From NCBI RefSeq assembly GCF_900996225.1, contig NZ_CAAJGL010000134.1:186001-250000 (forward strand): a DNA stretch of 64,000 nt, given 5' to 3'. Source of the DNA: Paraburkholderia sp. BCC1884 (GTDB lineage Bacteria; Pseudomonadota; Gammaproteobacteria; Burkholderiales; Burkholderiaceae). The position numbers and the translations under genes were made by a program. How positions within the stretch are numbered: position 1 is the stretch's first letter; the number at the start of each line of letters is the position of its first letter. This document shows, piece by piece, positions 9,658 to 18,328 of this stretch. The notes beneath the pieces are model-generated. The model ran no database searches. It saw nothing but the letters and a program-made list of their open reading frames with translations, and was not told where the DNA came from.

Positions 9658-10509
9658 ATGCTTGAACTTCTGTCGTCGCACGCCTGTCATGGCGGCGAGC
9701 AGCGCATCTATCGGCACGACTCGCAGACCATCGGTCTGCCGATGCGCTTCTCGGTGTACCTGCCGCCGCAGGCGTTGCAGGCCAATGCAAACGTGCCCGC
9801 GCTGTTCTACCTCGCGGGCCTCACCTGCACGGAAGAAACTTTTCCGATCAAGGCAGGCGCGCAGCGCTTCGCGGCGCAACATGGCATAGCGTTGATCTCG
9901 CCGGATACGAGTCCGCGCGGCGCGGGCGTGCCGGGGGAAAGCGCGGCGTGGGACTTCGGTGTGGGCGCGGGTTTTTACGTCGACGCGACCCAGCAGCCGT
10001 GGGCCACGCATTACCGCATGTACTCATACGTGCGGGACGAACTGCGCGAAACGGTGCTCGCGAATCTGCCCGTGGATGGCGCGCGTCTGGGCATCTTCGG
10101 GCATTCGATGGGCGGCCACGGCGCGTTGATGCTGGCGCTGCGCAATCCGGAAATCTATCGCTCGGTGTCGGCGTTCGCGCCGATTGCCGCGCCGACGCGT
10201 TGCCCGTGGGGCGAAAAAGCGTTGGGTGGCTATCTGGGCGATGACCGCGAGGCGTGGAAACAGTACGACGCGAGCGAACTGGTGGCGCAGGCGTCGCACA
10301 AGTTCGCGGCGGGGATTCTGGTCGATCAGGGACTCGCGGATCAGTTCCTGGCAGAGCAGTTGAATCCGGATCTGTTCGAAGCCGCGTGCCAGGCGGCGGG
10401 GCAGCCGCTGACGTTACGGCGTCACGCCGGCTACGATCACGGCTACTACTTCATCTCGACGTTCGTCGAGGACCATCTCGCGCATCACGCGAAGGTGTTG
10501 CTCGGCTGA
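9658..10509 (+). CDS. fghA: S-formylglutathione hydrolase
   Basis: A 283-residue serine esterase of the D-esterase family. It hydrolyses S-formylglutathione to formate and glutathione, the second step of glutathione-dependent formaldehyde detoxification. It shows YLAGLTCTEETF, the nucleophile elbow GHSMGGHGAL, and the C-terminal His context HAGYDHGYYFIS. A GTG at 9655 directly precedes the ATG at 9658; I chose the ATG because AGGAG then sits seven bases upstream. It forms an operon with the dehydrogenase gene. Confidence 0.95.
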   Translation: MLELLSSHACHGGEQRIYRHDSQTIGLPMRFSVYLPPQALQANANVPALFYLAGLTCTEETFPIKAGAQRFAAQHGIALISPDTSPRGAGVPGESAAWDFGVGAGFYVDATQQPWATHYRMYSYVRDELRETVLANLPVDGARLGIFGHSMGGHGALMLALRNPEIYRSVSAFAPIAAPTRCPWGEKALGGYLGDDREAWKQYDASELVAQASHKFAAGILVDQGLADQFLAEQLNPDLFEAACQAAGQPLTLRRHAGYDHGYYFISTFVEDHLAHHAKVLLG

Positions 10510-10536
10510 AGCCGGACCGCACGACGGTGAGGATGA

Positions 10537-10576
10537 TGATGACGGCGGCGCGGGTTGGCGCGGCCGTCGTCATTCC
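10537..10576. terminator. GC-rich hairpin between convergent fghA and znuB
   Basis: ATGACGGCGGCGCG and a nearly complementary arm ending CCGTCGTCAT flank a short loop. No T-tract follows in either direction, so it may be an imperfect terminator for one or both convergent operons. Confidence 0.45.
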
Positions 10577-10585
10577 GACTTCGGC

Positions 10586-11368
10586 TCAATGCCGTTTCAA
10601 CAGACTCCCGCCATACACGATTGCCGACAGCACGGTAATCCAGAAACTCGTCGGCCAATCGGTGTAGAACGCGAGCGTCAGTCCCAGCCACGCTTGCAGC
10701 AGCGCAAACACAGCGGCCAGCACGAGGCCGGTCGACAGCCGCGTCGTCATGTTCTGTGCGGCGGCGGCCGGCCCGACCATCAACGTGAACACCAGCAAGA
10801 CCCCGACGATCTGCGTACAGGCCGCGACAGCCAGCGCAGCGATGGCGAGAAACAGCACCGACACGAGGCGCAGCGATACGCCTTTGGCTTCGGCCAATTC
10901 GGGCTGCAACGAAGCGAACAGCAGGGGGCGCATGATTGCCGCGAGCGCGAGCAAACTGATCACGCCCAACGCTGCCAGCACGCCGAGCGTCGATGCGTTC
11001 ACGCCGAGTACGTTACCGAACAGCAGCGCGGTGACTTGCGTGGCGTACGCCGTGAAGAAGTGCAGAAACAGCAGACCAAAACCGAGCGACAGCGACAGGA
11101 TCACGCCGATCGCCACATCGCGTCCGGCGAGCCGCTCGCCGAGCGCGCCCATGCCGACGCCCGCCGCGAGCGTAAAGCCGATCATCCCCCAGATCGGCGA
11201 GATGCCGATCAGCACCGCACCCGTCGCGCCGGTGAAGCCGACGTGCGAGAGCGCGTGGCCCGCGAAGGTCTGTCCGCGCATCACCAGAAAGTAGCCCACC
11301 ACGCCCGCCAGCACCGCGACGATCCCCGACGCCGCGAATGCGTTCACCATGAAATCGTATTCAAACAT
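10586..11368 (-). CDS. znuB: Zn/Mn ABC importer, membrane permease (ZnuB-like)
   Basis: A 260-residue ABC-3 family permease with about eight or nine hydrophobic helices. Typical sequences are GQTFAGHALSHVGFTGATGA and the MVGPAAAAQN segment near the C-terminus. It would form the membrane channel for divalent metal import with the ATPase and binding protein encoded upstream. The ATG at 11368 is inside the end of the ATPase gene, an 8-base overlap, so translational coupling is likely. The longer reading frame runs into the His-rich coding DNA of the ATPase gene and is a shadow. Confidence 0.92.
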   Translation of the reverse strand: MFEYDFMVNAFAASGIVAVLAGVVGYFLVMRGQTFAGHALSHVGFTGATGAVLIGISPIWGMIGFTLAAGVGMGALGERLAGRDVAIGVILSLSLGFGLLFLHFFTAYATQVTALLFGNVLGVNASTLGVLAALGVISLLALAAIMRPLLFASLQPELAEAKGVSLRLVSVLFLAIAALAVAACTQIVGVLLVFTLMVGPAAAAQNMTTRLSTGLVLAAVFALLQAWLGLTLAFYTDWPTSFWITVLSAIVYGGSLLKRH

Positions 11369-12314
11369 CGTGCGTGTGTCCGTCGCGTGAGTCGTGCTGA
11401 TGGGAGTGGCCGTGCGAGTGGCCATGGGAATGCGAATGCGCGTGGCCGTGACCGCCGTTCTCGTCGTGTTCGTGCTCGTGATCGTGCTTCTCGACTTCGA
11501 CATCGCCCGACATCACGAAGATGCGGCCGTTCACGCGCATTACGTCGATCGGCGAACCGTAGAGGCGCGACAGGACGGGGCGCGTAATCACTTCGTCGAC
11601 CGTGCCGAGGGCCGCCACGCCGCTGCCGAGATACAGCACGCGGTCGAGCGAGTTCAGCAGCGGATTCAGTTCATGCGCCGAGAACAGTACGGCAATGCCG
11701 AGTTCGCGTTGCACGCGCCGCACCAGTTCGACCACGCTCTTCTGATGATGCGGATCGAGGCTGATGAGCGGCTCATCCAGCAACAGCAGTTTCGGGTTGC
11801 CGAGCAGACACTGCGCGAGCAGCAAGCGCTGACGCTCGCCACCGGACAACTCCGATAAAGGCCGTTCAGCCAGCTTGCGGCCGCCCACCAGATCCAGCAC
11901 GCGCTCGACATCGGCGCGGGTTTTGGCGTCCGCGTGGGGCAGGCCCCAGCGGTGGCCGTCGGCCGCCATCGCGACGAAATCGCGGCCACGTACGCGCCGG
12001 CCGGCGAGTGCGCTGCGCGTCTGCGGCATATAGCCGATCGATGCATTGCCGCGTTCGACCGGCTGCCCCAGCACGCGAATCGCGCCGCTCGACGCCGGCA
12101 CGAGGCCGAGCACCGCGCGCATCAGCGTGGTCTTGCCCGCGCCGTTCGGCCCGAGCACGCCGATGAATTCGCCCTGGTTCACCACGAAGCCGGTGTCGCG
12201 CAGGATCGTGCGGCCGCCGAGTTCGAGCGTGACCTGCTCGAGTTCGAGCACGGCCGCATTCGACGGGGCGCTCACGGGCGTCATGGCTGGCGCGCTGTGG
12301 CCAGTCAGCGTCAT
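11361..12314 (-). CDS. znuC: Zn/Mn ABC importer ATPase with a His-rich C-terminal tail (ZnuC-like)
   Basis: A 317-residue ATP-binding subunit. The Walker A motif is GPNGAGKTTLMR, the signature is LSGGERQRLLLAQCL, and Walker B is LLLLDEPLISLD followed by the H-loop FSAHELN. The core ends near residue 275. The last 42 residues (nucleotides 11364-11489) contain 16 histidines in HD, HE, HS and HG pairs, a likely metal-binding tail. AAGGAAAG precedes the ATG at 12314. The first bases overlap the end of the binding-protein gene as ATGA. Many zinc systems put the His-rich stretch in the binding protein instead; here the binding protein lacks it. Confidence 0.92.
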   Translation of the reverse strand: MTLTGHSAPAMTPVSAPSNAAVLELEQVTLELGGRTILRDTGFVVNQGEFIGVLGPNGAGKTTLMRAVLGLVPASSGAIRVLGQPVERGNASIGYMPQTRSALAGRRVRGRDFVAMAADGHRWGLPHADAKTRADVERVLDLVGGRKLAERPLSELSGGERQRLLLAQCLLGNPKLLLLDEPLISLDPHHQKSVVELVRRVQRELGIAVLFSAHELNPLLNSLDRVLYLGSGVAALGTVDEVITRPVLSRLYGSPIDVMRVNGRIFVMSGDVEVEKHDHEHEHDENGGHGHAHSHSHGHSHGHSHQHDSRDGHTHDV

Positions 12315-13285
12315 GGTGTCTTTCCTTTGGCGCCGGAAGCCGCTGCCGCGTTCGCGCCGCCCGCATCGCCCGAGGAAGCCAGCGCCGTGCTCAAGGCGTC
12401 GAGCTGCGTCAGCATCCACGTCTGGTAGGTCTTGCCGGCCGGTTCGGTTTCGGTGACGCTCATGGTCGGCACCTTCGATTGCTGCGCGAGCTTCAACATG
12501 CGTTTGGTCAGGGCCTCGGTTGCCTGGCTGTTATAGATCAGAACACGGACGCGCTTCTCGCGCAGATCGCGTTCGAACGCGGCGATATCGGTCGCGCTGG
12601 CTTCGGTGTCGTTCATCGTGGCGAGCTGGAAGCGCAGATTGCGCATGCTCAGGCCCACCGCGTCCGACATATAGCCGAACACCGGTTCGGTCGCCGTGAC
12701 CGGCACGCCCGCGTAGCGGCCATGCAGGTCGGCGACCCTGGCGTCGATCGGCTTGAGCGAATCGAGAAACTTCGCGAGGTTCGCATCGTACGCCGACTTG
12801 TGCGCCGGGTCAGCCGCCACGAGCGCGGCGCTGACCGCGCGCGCCACCTTGGGCATGGTCGCCGGGTCGTACCAGAGATGCGGATTATCGCCGCCTTTCT
12901 TGCCAGTCAGCTCGGCGGCGACGATCGTCGTGCGGTTGGTGCCCTTCGACGCAGCCAGCAGTTTCGCCATCCACGGATCGTAGTCGGCGCCGTTATAGAC
13001 CACAAGGCTCGCGTGCTGCAAGGCGCGTGCGGTCTTCGGACTGGCTTCGAACAGATGCGGGTCCTGGTCCGGGTTGCTGAGAATGCTCGTCACGTCGACA
13101 CGATCGCCGCCCAGTTGCTGCACCACGTCGCCGTAGAAATTCTCGGCGGCGACCACCGGGATTTTCGCGTCGGCGGCGAGCGCGTCGTGACTGAACGCGA
13201 GCACGGCCGCGGCGCCGATGGCCACGTACCTCGACAGCTTCAGCGCACGCTGCGCCCCGTTCAACATCGAGCCGAGTTTCTTCAT
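12311..13285 (-). CDS. znuA: Zn/Mn ABC importer periplasmic binding protein (ZnuA/cluster A-I)
   Basis: A 324-residue binding protein with a Sec signal peptide ending near the ALA-AD site (about residue 37-38). Metal-ligand positions visible by motif are H77 in DPHLFEAS, H136 in NPHLWYDP, E200 in TEPVFGYM and an acidic residue (E279 or E281) in VTETEP. Classical ZnuA has a third His where E200 sits; Glu there is typical of manganese-binding PsaA-like proteins. There is no His-rich loop. The Ala/Gly-rich C-terminus is probably disordered. The stop overlaps the ATPase start by four bases. The Fur-type regulator upstream suggests zinc control, so zinc is the likelier substrate, but manganese remains open. 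Confidence 0.85.
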   Translation of the reverse strand: MKKLGSMLNGAQRALKLSRYVAIGAAAVLAFSHDALAADAKIPVVAAENFYGDVVQQLGGDRVDVTSILSNPDQDPHLFEASPKTARALQHASLVVYNGADYDPWMAKLLAASKGTNRTTIVAAELTGKKGGDNPHLWYDPATMPKVARAVSAALVAADPAHKSAYDANLAKFLDSLKPIDARVADLHGRYAGVPVTATEPVFGYMSDAVGLSMRNLRFQLATMNDTEASATDIAAFERDLREKRVRVLIYNSQATEALTKRMLKLAQQSKVPTMSVTETEPAGKTYQTWMLTQLDALSTALASSGDAGGANAAAASGAKGKTP

Positions 13286-13358
13286 CGTTGTGTCCTGCTG
13301 CGTGAGGGTTGAGTGAGTCACTGCCGTTAGGAACCGCTGTATCCGTTTGACGCGAGCC

Positions 13359-13838
13359 TCATGCCGATGCGCCCGCAGGCCGCGCCGCACGGGCGCAAAG
13401 AGCGCACAAGCCGCTGAGCTCGACCACCTGGCGATGCACCTCGAAGCCATGCGCCGGCTCGCTATGCGAGAGCTGCTCGGCGAGTTCGTCGCCGGGAATC
13501 TCGACGGTCGCGCCGCAGCCGTCGCACATCAGAAACTGGCTGCGATGCGGCACACCGATCTCGCAGCAAGCCACGAACGCATTCTTCGATTCGATCCGAT
13601 GGACGAAGCCGTGCGCCACCAGAAAGTCCAACGCACGGTAGATGGTGGTGGGCGGCATGCGGCCGCGCTGCGGCGCAAGCGCGTCCAGCAGCTCGTAAGC
13701 GCCGACCGGCCGCTCGCTGGCAAGGACCGCCTCATACACCTGACGACGCAGCGGTGTCAGCGCGATGCCATGCAAGGCGGCGTGCGCCTCGGCGTGGGCG
13801 AGCCGCACGGCGTGCTGTTCTGCAATCGATGAAGCCAT
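13359..13838 (-). CDS. zur: Fur-family metal-responsive repressor, Zur-like
   Basis: A 159-residue Fur-family protein. The winged-helix part contains ALTPLRRQVYEAVL and the recognition region PPTTIYRALDFLVAHG. The dimerisation domain has HRSQFLMCDGCG and a C-terminal CALCA, giving two CxxC pairs for the structural zinc. Sequence and its place at the head of the metal-import operon (73 bases before the binding-protein gene) favour a Zur role: repressing the importer when zinc is sufficient. It is probably the first gene of the operon, so it would be autoregulated. Fur or Mur activity cannot be ruled out. Confidence 0.85.
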   Translation of the reverse strand: MASSIAEQHAVRLAHAEAHAALHGIALTPLRRQVYEAVLASERPVGAYELLDALAPQRGRMPPTTIYRALDFLVAHGFVHRIESKNAFVACCEIGVPHRSQFLMCDGCGATVEIPGDELAEQLSHSEPAHGFEVHRQVVELSGLCALCARAARPAGASA

Positions 13839-13870
13839 GGGGCGAACCTCGGGATCGGGCGAGGTCGCAA

Positions 13871-13887
13871 TGATATAACGTATCTCA
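13871..13887. promoter_or_regulatory. Candidate Zur operator
   Basis: The sequence TGATATAACGTATCTCA is an inverted repeat (TGATATA and TATCTCA, six of seven positions matched) around a 3-base centre. It lies 33 bases upstream of the repressor start in an AT-rich patch of a GC-rich region. This is the expected place and shape for a Zur box controlling the regulator-importer operon. Confidence 0.55.
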
Positions 13888-14127
13888 ATTTTTTGTCAGC
13901 GGCTTGCGCAGAAAGAGATTGGGCGGCCTGCGATTTCTCGTATTAGTGTTGTGCGAGGCACGCGAAGCAACGTCAGGAACCTGCCGCGCTGCACCATCGA
14001 AATCTGTCGGAGCGCCTTGACATGACCCGGTCCATATCCGATCATTCGATCACTAACAGAGCAATTGTTCGCGCAACGAGCGTTCGCTCACCGCGCCTCA
14101 AGATGCGAAACAAACCGGAGACAGGCA

Positions 14128-14910
14128 GTGGCGGCACGATTGCAAGACAAGGTGGCCATTCTGACGGGTGCAGCAAGCGGGATCGGTGAAGCCGTGGCCC
14201 GCCGTTATCTCGACGAAGGCGCGCGCTGCGTGCTGGTCGACGTGAAGCCCGCGGACAGTTTCGGCGACGCACTGCGCGCCACTTATGGCGAGCGCATCCT
14301 CACCGTCGGCGCCGACGTCACCCGCCGCGACGACATTCAACGCATCGTGGCCAGCGCGCTGGAGCGCTTCGGCCAGATCGACATCCTGTTCAACAACGCG
14401 GCGCTCTTCGATATGCGCCCGATCCTCGACGAATCCTGGGACGTGTTCGACCGCCTCTTCGCGGTCAACGTGAAGGGCATGTTCTTCCTGATGCAGGCCG
14501 TCGCCCAGCAGATGGTCGAGCAGGGCCACGGCGGCAAGATCGTCAATATGTCGTCGCAAGCCGGGCGGCGCGGCGAGGCGCTGGTGTCGCACTACTGCGC
14601 GACCAAGGCCGCCGTGCTCAGCTACACGCAATCCGCCGCACTCGCTCTCGCGCCGCACAAGATCAATGTGAACGGCATTGCGCCGGGTGTCGTCGATACG
14701 CCGATGTGGAAGGAAGTCGACGCGCTCTTCGCCCGTTATGAAAATCGGCCGCTCGGCGAGAAGAAGCGCCTGGTGGGTGAAGCGGTGCCGCTCGGCCGCA
14801 TGGGTGTGCCGGAGGACCTGACCGGCGCCGCCCTGTTTCTCGCGTCGGCGGATGCCGACTACATTACCGCGCAAACGCTGAACGTCGACGGCGGCAACTG
14901 GATGAGTTGA
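14128..14910 (+). CDS. smoS: Sorbitol (L-iditol/galactitol-type) dehydrogenase, short-chain family
   Basis: A 260-residue SDR enzyme with the NAD motif TGAASGIGEA, NNAA, the Ser-Tyr-Lys catalytic set (SSQAGRRGEALVSHYCATKA), and an ending DYITAQTLNVDGGNWMS that closely recalls Rhodobacter SmoS. It would oxidise D-sorbitol to D-fructose, and probably related hexitols. I use the GTG at 14128: GGAG lies seven bases upstream and the protein then begins at the family position. It is the first gene of the plus-strand polyol operon, ahead of the importer genes. Confidence 0.87.
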   Translation: MAARLQDKVAILTGAASGIGEAVARRYLDEGARCVLVDVKPADSFGDALRATYGERILTVGADVTRRDDIQRIVASALERFGQIDILFNNAALFDMRPILDESWDVFDRLFAVNVKGMFFLMQAVAQQMVEQGHGGKIVNMSSQAGRRGEALVSHYCATKAAVLSYTQSAALALAPHKINVNGIAPGVVDTPMWKEVDALFARYENRPLGEKKRLVGEAVPLGRMGVPEDLTGAALFLASADADYITAQTLNVDGGNWMS

Positions 14911-14995
14911 AGCAGGCACGTGCGCGCGCGTGATCCATGGTCATTCCCGTAGAACAAACGCAGCACCACATAACGTACGAGAAAGGAGACAACAC

Positions 14996-16318
14996 ATGAA
15001 ACCAGTCCTCAAATCCGCGCTGAAGGCGGCTAGCGCCGGTGCTATCGCGTGCTTTGCGATGCACGCATCGGCCGCGACGGTCACGATCGCCACGTTGAAC
15101 AATCCGGACATGATCGAGTTGAAGAAACTCTCGCCTGAATTCGAAAAGGCCAATCCGGACATCAAGCTGAACTGGGTGATTCTCGAAGAAAACGTGCTGC
15201 GTCAGCGCGCCACCACCGACATCACGACCGGCAGCGGCCAGTTCGACGTGATGACGATCGGCGCCTATGAAACGCCGCAATGGGGTAAGCGCGGCTGGCT
15301 CACGCCGCTCACGAATCTGCCCGCCGATTACGATCTGAACGACGTCGTGAAGACGGCCCGCGACGGCCTCTCGAGCGGCGGCCAGTTGTACGCGCTGCCG
15401 TTCTACGTCGAAAGCTCGATGACGTATTACCGCAAGGATCTGTTCGCGGCCAAGGGCCTGAAGATGCCGGATCAGCCGACCTACGACCAGATCCAGCAAT
15501 TCGCCGACAAGCTCACCGACAAGGCCAACGGCATGTACGGCATCTGTCTGCGCGGCAAGGCCGGTTGGGGTGAAAACATGGCGTTCGCGACGACGGTCGT
15601 GAACACCTTCGGCGGCCGCTGGTTCGATGAAAAGTGGAATGCGCAACTGACCTCGCCGGAATGGAAGAAGGCGATCACGTTCTACGTCGATCTGCTGAAG
15701 AAAGACGGCCCCCCGGGAGCGAGTTCGAACGGCTTCAACGAAAACCTGACGCTGATGTCCTCGGGCAAGTGCGCGATGTGGATCGATGCAACCGTGGCCG
15801 CCGGCATGCTGTACAACAAGCAGCAATCGCAGATCGCCGACAAGGTCGGCTTCGCCGCTGCACCGACGGCCGTGACGCCGAAGGGCTCGCACTGGTTGTG
15901 GGCGTGGGCGCTGGCGATTCCGAAGTCGTCGAAGCAGACTGATGCCGCCAAGAAGTTCATTGCGTGGGCGACGTCGAAGCAGTACATCGAACTGGTCGCG
16001 AAGGACGAAGGCTGGGCCTCGGTGCCGCCGGGAACGCGTCAATCCACTTATGCGCGCCCCGAGTACAAGCAGGCCGCTCCGTTCGGCGACTTCGTGCTGA
16101 AGGCGATCGAAACGGCTGACCCGGATCATCCGACGCTCAAGCCGGTGCCGTACACCGGTGTGCAGTTCGTCGGCATCCCCGAGTTCCAGTCGTTCGGTAC
16201 CGTGGTCGGTCAGAGCATTTCCGGCGCAATCGCCGGACAGATGACAGTCGACCAGGCGCTGGCCGCCGGCAATGCGACCGCGAATCGCGCAGTGCAGCAG
16301 GCTGGCTATCAGAAGTAA
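14996..16318 (+). CDS. Polyol ABC importer, periplasmic binding protein (SmoE/MtlE-like)
   Basis: A 440-residue family 1 solute-binding protein with a signal peptide ending near the ASA-A site (about residue 23-24). The mature part begins ATVTIATLNNPDM, as in sorbitol/mannitol binding proteins of the SmoE/MtlE group. GAAAGGAGAC precedes the ATG. It captures polyols in the periplasm for the two permeases and the ATPase encoded downstream. Two very strong hairpins separate it from the permease genes, which would raise its level relative to the membrane parts. Confidence 0.9.
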   Translation: MKPVLKSALKAASAGAIACFAMHASAATVTIATLNNPDMIELKKLSPEFEKANPDIKLNWVILEENVLRQRATTDITTGSGQFDVMTIGAYETPQWGKRGWLTPLTNLPADYDLNDVVKTARDGLSSGGQLYALPFYVESSMTYYRKDLFAAKGLKMPDQPTYDQIQQFADKLTDKANGMYGICLRGKAGWGENMAFATTVVNTFGGRWFDEKWNAQLTSPEWKKAITFYVDLLKKDGPPGASSNGFNENLTLMSSGKCAMWIDATVAAGMLYNKQQSQIADKVGFAAAPTAVTPKGSHWLWAWALAIPKSSKQTDAAKKFIAWATSKQYIELVAKDEGWASVPPGTRQSTYARPEYKQAAPFGDFVLKAIETADPDHPTLKPVPYTGVQFVGIPEFQSFGTVVGQSISGAIAGQMTVDQALAAGNATANRAVQQAGYQK

Positions 16319-16322
16319 CCGC

Positions 16323-16398
16323 GGTGACGCGTGAAAGTCACGCGTCACCAGGCCACACGCATCAAGTGGCACGCGCCGGCTGACGCCCGTCAGCCGGC
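16323..16398 (+). terminator. Tandem intercistronic hairpins after the binding-protein gene
   Basis: The first hairpin is a perfect 12-bp stem (16323-16334 with 16338-16349, 3-base loop). The second is a perfect 11-base inverted repeat (16375-16385 with 16388-16398). Neither has a T-tract. As in other binding-protein/permease operons they could stabilise the upstream mRNA or terminate part of transcription. Confidence 0.65.
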
Positions 16399-16520
16399 TC
16401 ACGCAGCACAGCGGGCCGTCCCCGCCGCGCGCGCCGCGACATCGCAGGATGTGGCGGCAGCCATGCGGGTCGAGGCGGCGTAGGCGGTTGGCCCGCGCAT
16501 TACCGAACAGGTGGTCCACC

Positions 16521-17456
16521 ATGCGTCCTCTGCGCCTACCTCTCATGCATGCCCAGCCCCAGACCGAAAAAGAACGCGAAGTTCGTAAAGCCAATTCCGC
16601 CCGCTGGCTAGTTTCGCCGTCGGTCGCGGTCCTCGTGTTGTGGATGGCGATTCCGCTCGCGATGACGATCTGGTTTTCGTTCTCGCGCTACAACCTGTTG
16701 AATCCGGACCTCAAAGGTTTCGCCGGTCTCGACAACTACAAATACCTCGCGACCGATCCGTCATTCGGCCCCTCGATCGGCCACACCCTCGAACTGATCA
16801 TCTCGGTGCTGGTGATTACCGTGGTCGGCGGCGTGCTGATGTCGATCCTGTTCGACCGCAAGTTCTACGGTCAGGGCATTGCGCGGTTGCTTGCCATCGC
16901 CCCGTTCTTCGTGATGCCGACCGTCAGCGCGCTGATCTGGAAGAACATGATCCTGCACCCGGTGTACGGTCTGATCGCACAGGGTATGCGCGCCATGGGC
17001 ATGACGCCGATCGACTGGTTCGCTGAATATCCGCTGACCGCCGTGATCATGATCGTCGCGTGGCAGTGGTTGCCGTTTGCGTTCCTGATTCTGTTCACCG
17101 CGATCCAGTCGCTCGATCAGGAGCAGAAAGAGGCGGCGCGTATCGATGGCGCAGGGCCGTTCTCGATGTTCTTCTACATCACGCTGCCTCACCTGAAACG
17201 GGCGATCGCGGTGGTGGTGATGATGGAAACGATTTTCCTGCTGTCGATCTTCGCCGAAATCTATACGACCACCGGCGGCGGTCCCGGCACGGCGACCACC
17301 AACCTGTCGTACCTGATCTATTCGCTCGGCCTGCAACAGTTCGACGTCGGTCTCGCTTCGGCGGGCGGCATTCTCGCTGTGGTGCTGGCTAACGTCGTGT
17401 CGTTCTTCCTCGTGCGGATGCTCGCGAAGAACCTGAAAGGGGAGTACGAAAAATGA
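16521..17456 (+). CDS. Polyol ABC importer permease 1 (SmoF/MtlF-like)
   Basis: A 311-residue inner-membrane permease with six predicted helices and the EAA loop EQKEAARIDGAGPFSMFFYITLP that contacts the ATPase. It ends in the four-base ATGA overlap with permease 2. The ATG at 16521 has AGGTGG upstream; a second ATG at 16545 lacks a ribosome-binding site, so it is less likely. It forms a heterodimeric channel with the next gene product. Confidence 0.9.
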   Translation: MRPLRLPLMHAQPQTEKEREVRKANSARWLVSPSVAVLVLWMAIPLAMTIWFSFSRYNLLNPDLKGFAGLDNYKYLATDPSFGPSIGHTLELIISVLVITVVGGVLMSILFDRKFYGQGIARLLAIAPFFVMPTVSALIWKNMILHPVYGLIAQGMRAMGMTPIDWFAEYPLTAVIMIVAWQWLPFAFLILFTAIQSLDQEQKEAARIDGAGPFSMFFYITLPHLKRAIAVVVMMETIFLLSIFAEIYTTTGGGPGTATTNLSYLIYSLGLQQFDVGLASAGGILAVVLANVVSFFLVRMLAKNLKGEYEK

Positions 17457-18328
17457 GCCACGTTGCCTCCACTCCGGCGTCCACCTCGACGCCCATGACC
17501 GTACCGGCGAAGTCGCCGTTTGCCGCAATCCGCCGTGGCATTCCTGGCGTGATTGCCTGGCTCGTCGCGTTGCTGCTGTTTTTCCCGATCTTCTGGATGA
17601 CGATCACCGCGTTCAAGACGGAGCAGCAGGCTTACGCGTCGTCGCTGTTTTTCGTGCCGACGCTGGATAGCTTCCGCGAGGTGTTCGCACGCAGCAATTA
17701 CTTTTCGTTCGCGTGGAATTCGGTGCTGATTTCGGCGGGTGTCACGGTGCTGTGCCTGATTCTCGCCGTGCCGGCCGCCTACGCGATGGCGTTTTTCCCG
17801 ACGCGCCGCACGCAGAAAGTGCTGCTGTGGATGCTGTCGACCAAGATGATGCCGTCGGTCGGCGTGCTGGTGCCGATCTATCTGCTGTGGAAGAACACCG
17901 GCCTGCTCGATACGGTATCGGGTCTGGTGATCGTCTACACGCTCATCAATTTGCCGATCGCGGTGTGGATGTCGTTCACGTACTTCGCCGAAATTCCGCG
18001 CGACATTCTCGAAGCCGGGCGGATCGACGGCGCCAAGACCTGGCAGGAAATCGTCTATCTGCTGATGCCGATGTCGCTGCCGGGGCTCGCCTCCACGGCG
18101 CTGCTGCTGGTGATCCTGTCATGGAACGAAGCGTTCTGGAGTATCAACCTGTCGAGTTCGAATGCGGCGCCGCTGACCGTCTTCATTGCCTCGTATTCGA
18201 GTCCTGAGGGCTTGTTCTGGGCCAAGCTGTCGGCGGCTTCGCTGCTGGCCGTGGCGCCGATCCTGATCGTCGGCTGGCTGTCGCAGAAGCAACTGGTGCG
18301 CGGCCTCACGTTCGGGGCGGTGAAATGA
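17453..18328 (+). CDS. Polyol ABC importer permease 2 (SmoG/MtlG-like)
   Basis: A 291-residue permease of the MalG type with six predicted helices. The EAA loop is RDILEAGRIDGAKTWQEIVYLLMP. The N-terminus is Ser/Thr/Pro-rich before the first helix. It overlaps permease 1 by four bases at its start and the phosphatase gene by four bases at its end, so the three genes are probably translationally coupled. Confidence 0.92.
   Translation: MSHVASTPASTSTPMTVPAKSPFAAIRRGIPGVIAWLVALLLFFPIFWMTITAFKTEQQAYASSLFFVPTLDSFREVFARSNYFSFAWNSVLISAGVTVLCLILAVPAAYAMAFFPTRRTQKVLLWMLSTKMMPSVGVLVPIYLLWKNTGLLDTVSGLVIVYTLINLPIAVWMSFTYFAEIPRDILEAGRIDGAKTWQEIVYLLMPMSLPGLASTALLLVILSWNEAFWSINLSSSNAAPLTVFIASYSSPEGLFWAKLSAASLLAVAPILIVGWLSQKQLVRGLTFGAVK

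Noticed and set aside
11390..11489. Repetitive DNA as a simple-sequence or CRISPR-like repeat
   Set aside because: The periodicity comes from His-X codon pairs in the ATPase reading frame; there are no equal-length repeats and spacers.
14864..16594. Long minus-strand frame opposite the polyol binding-protein gene
   Set aside because: Antisense shadow of a gene with a clear signal peptide and family match; no ribosome-binding site of its own was evident.
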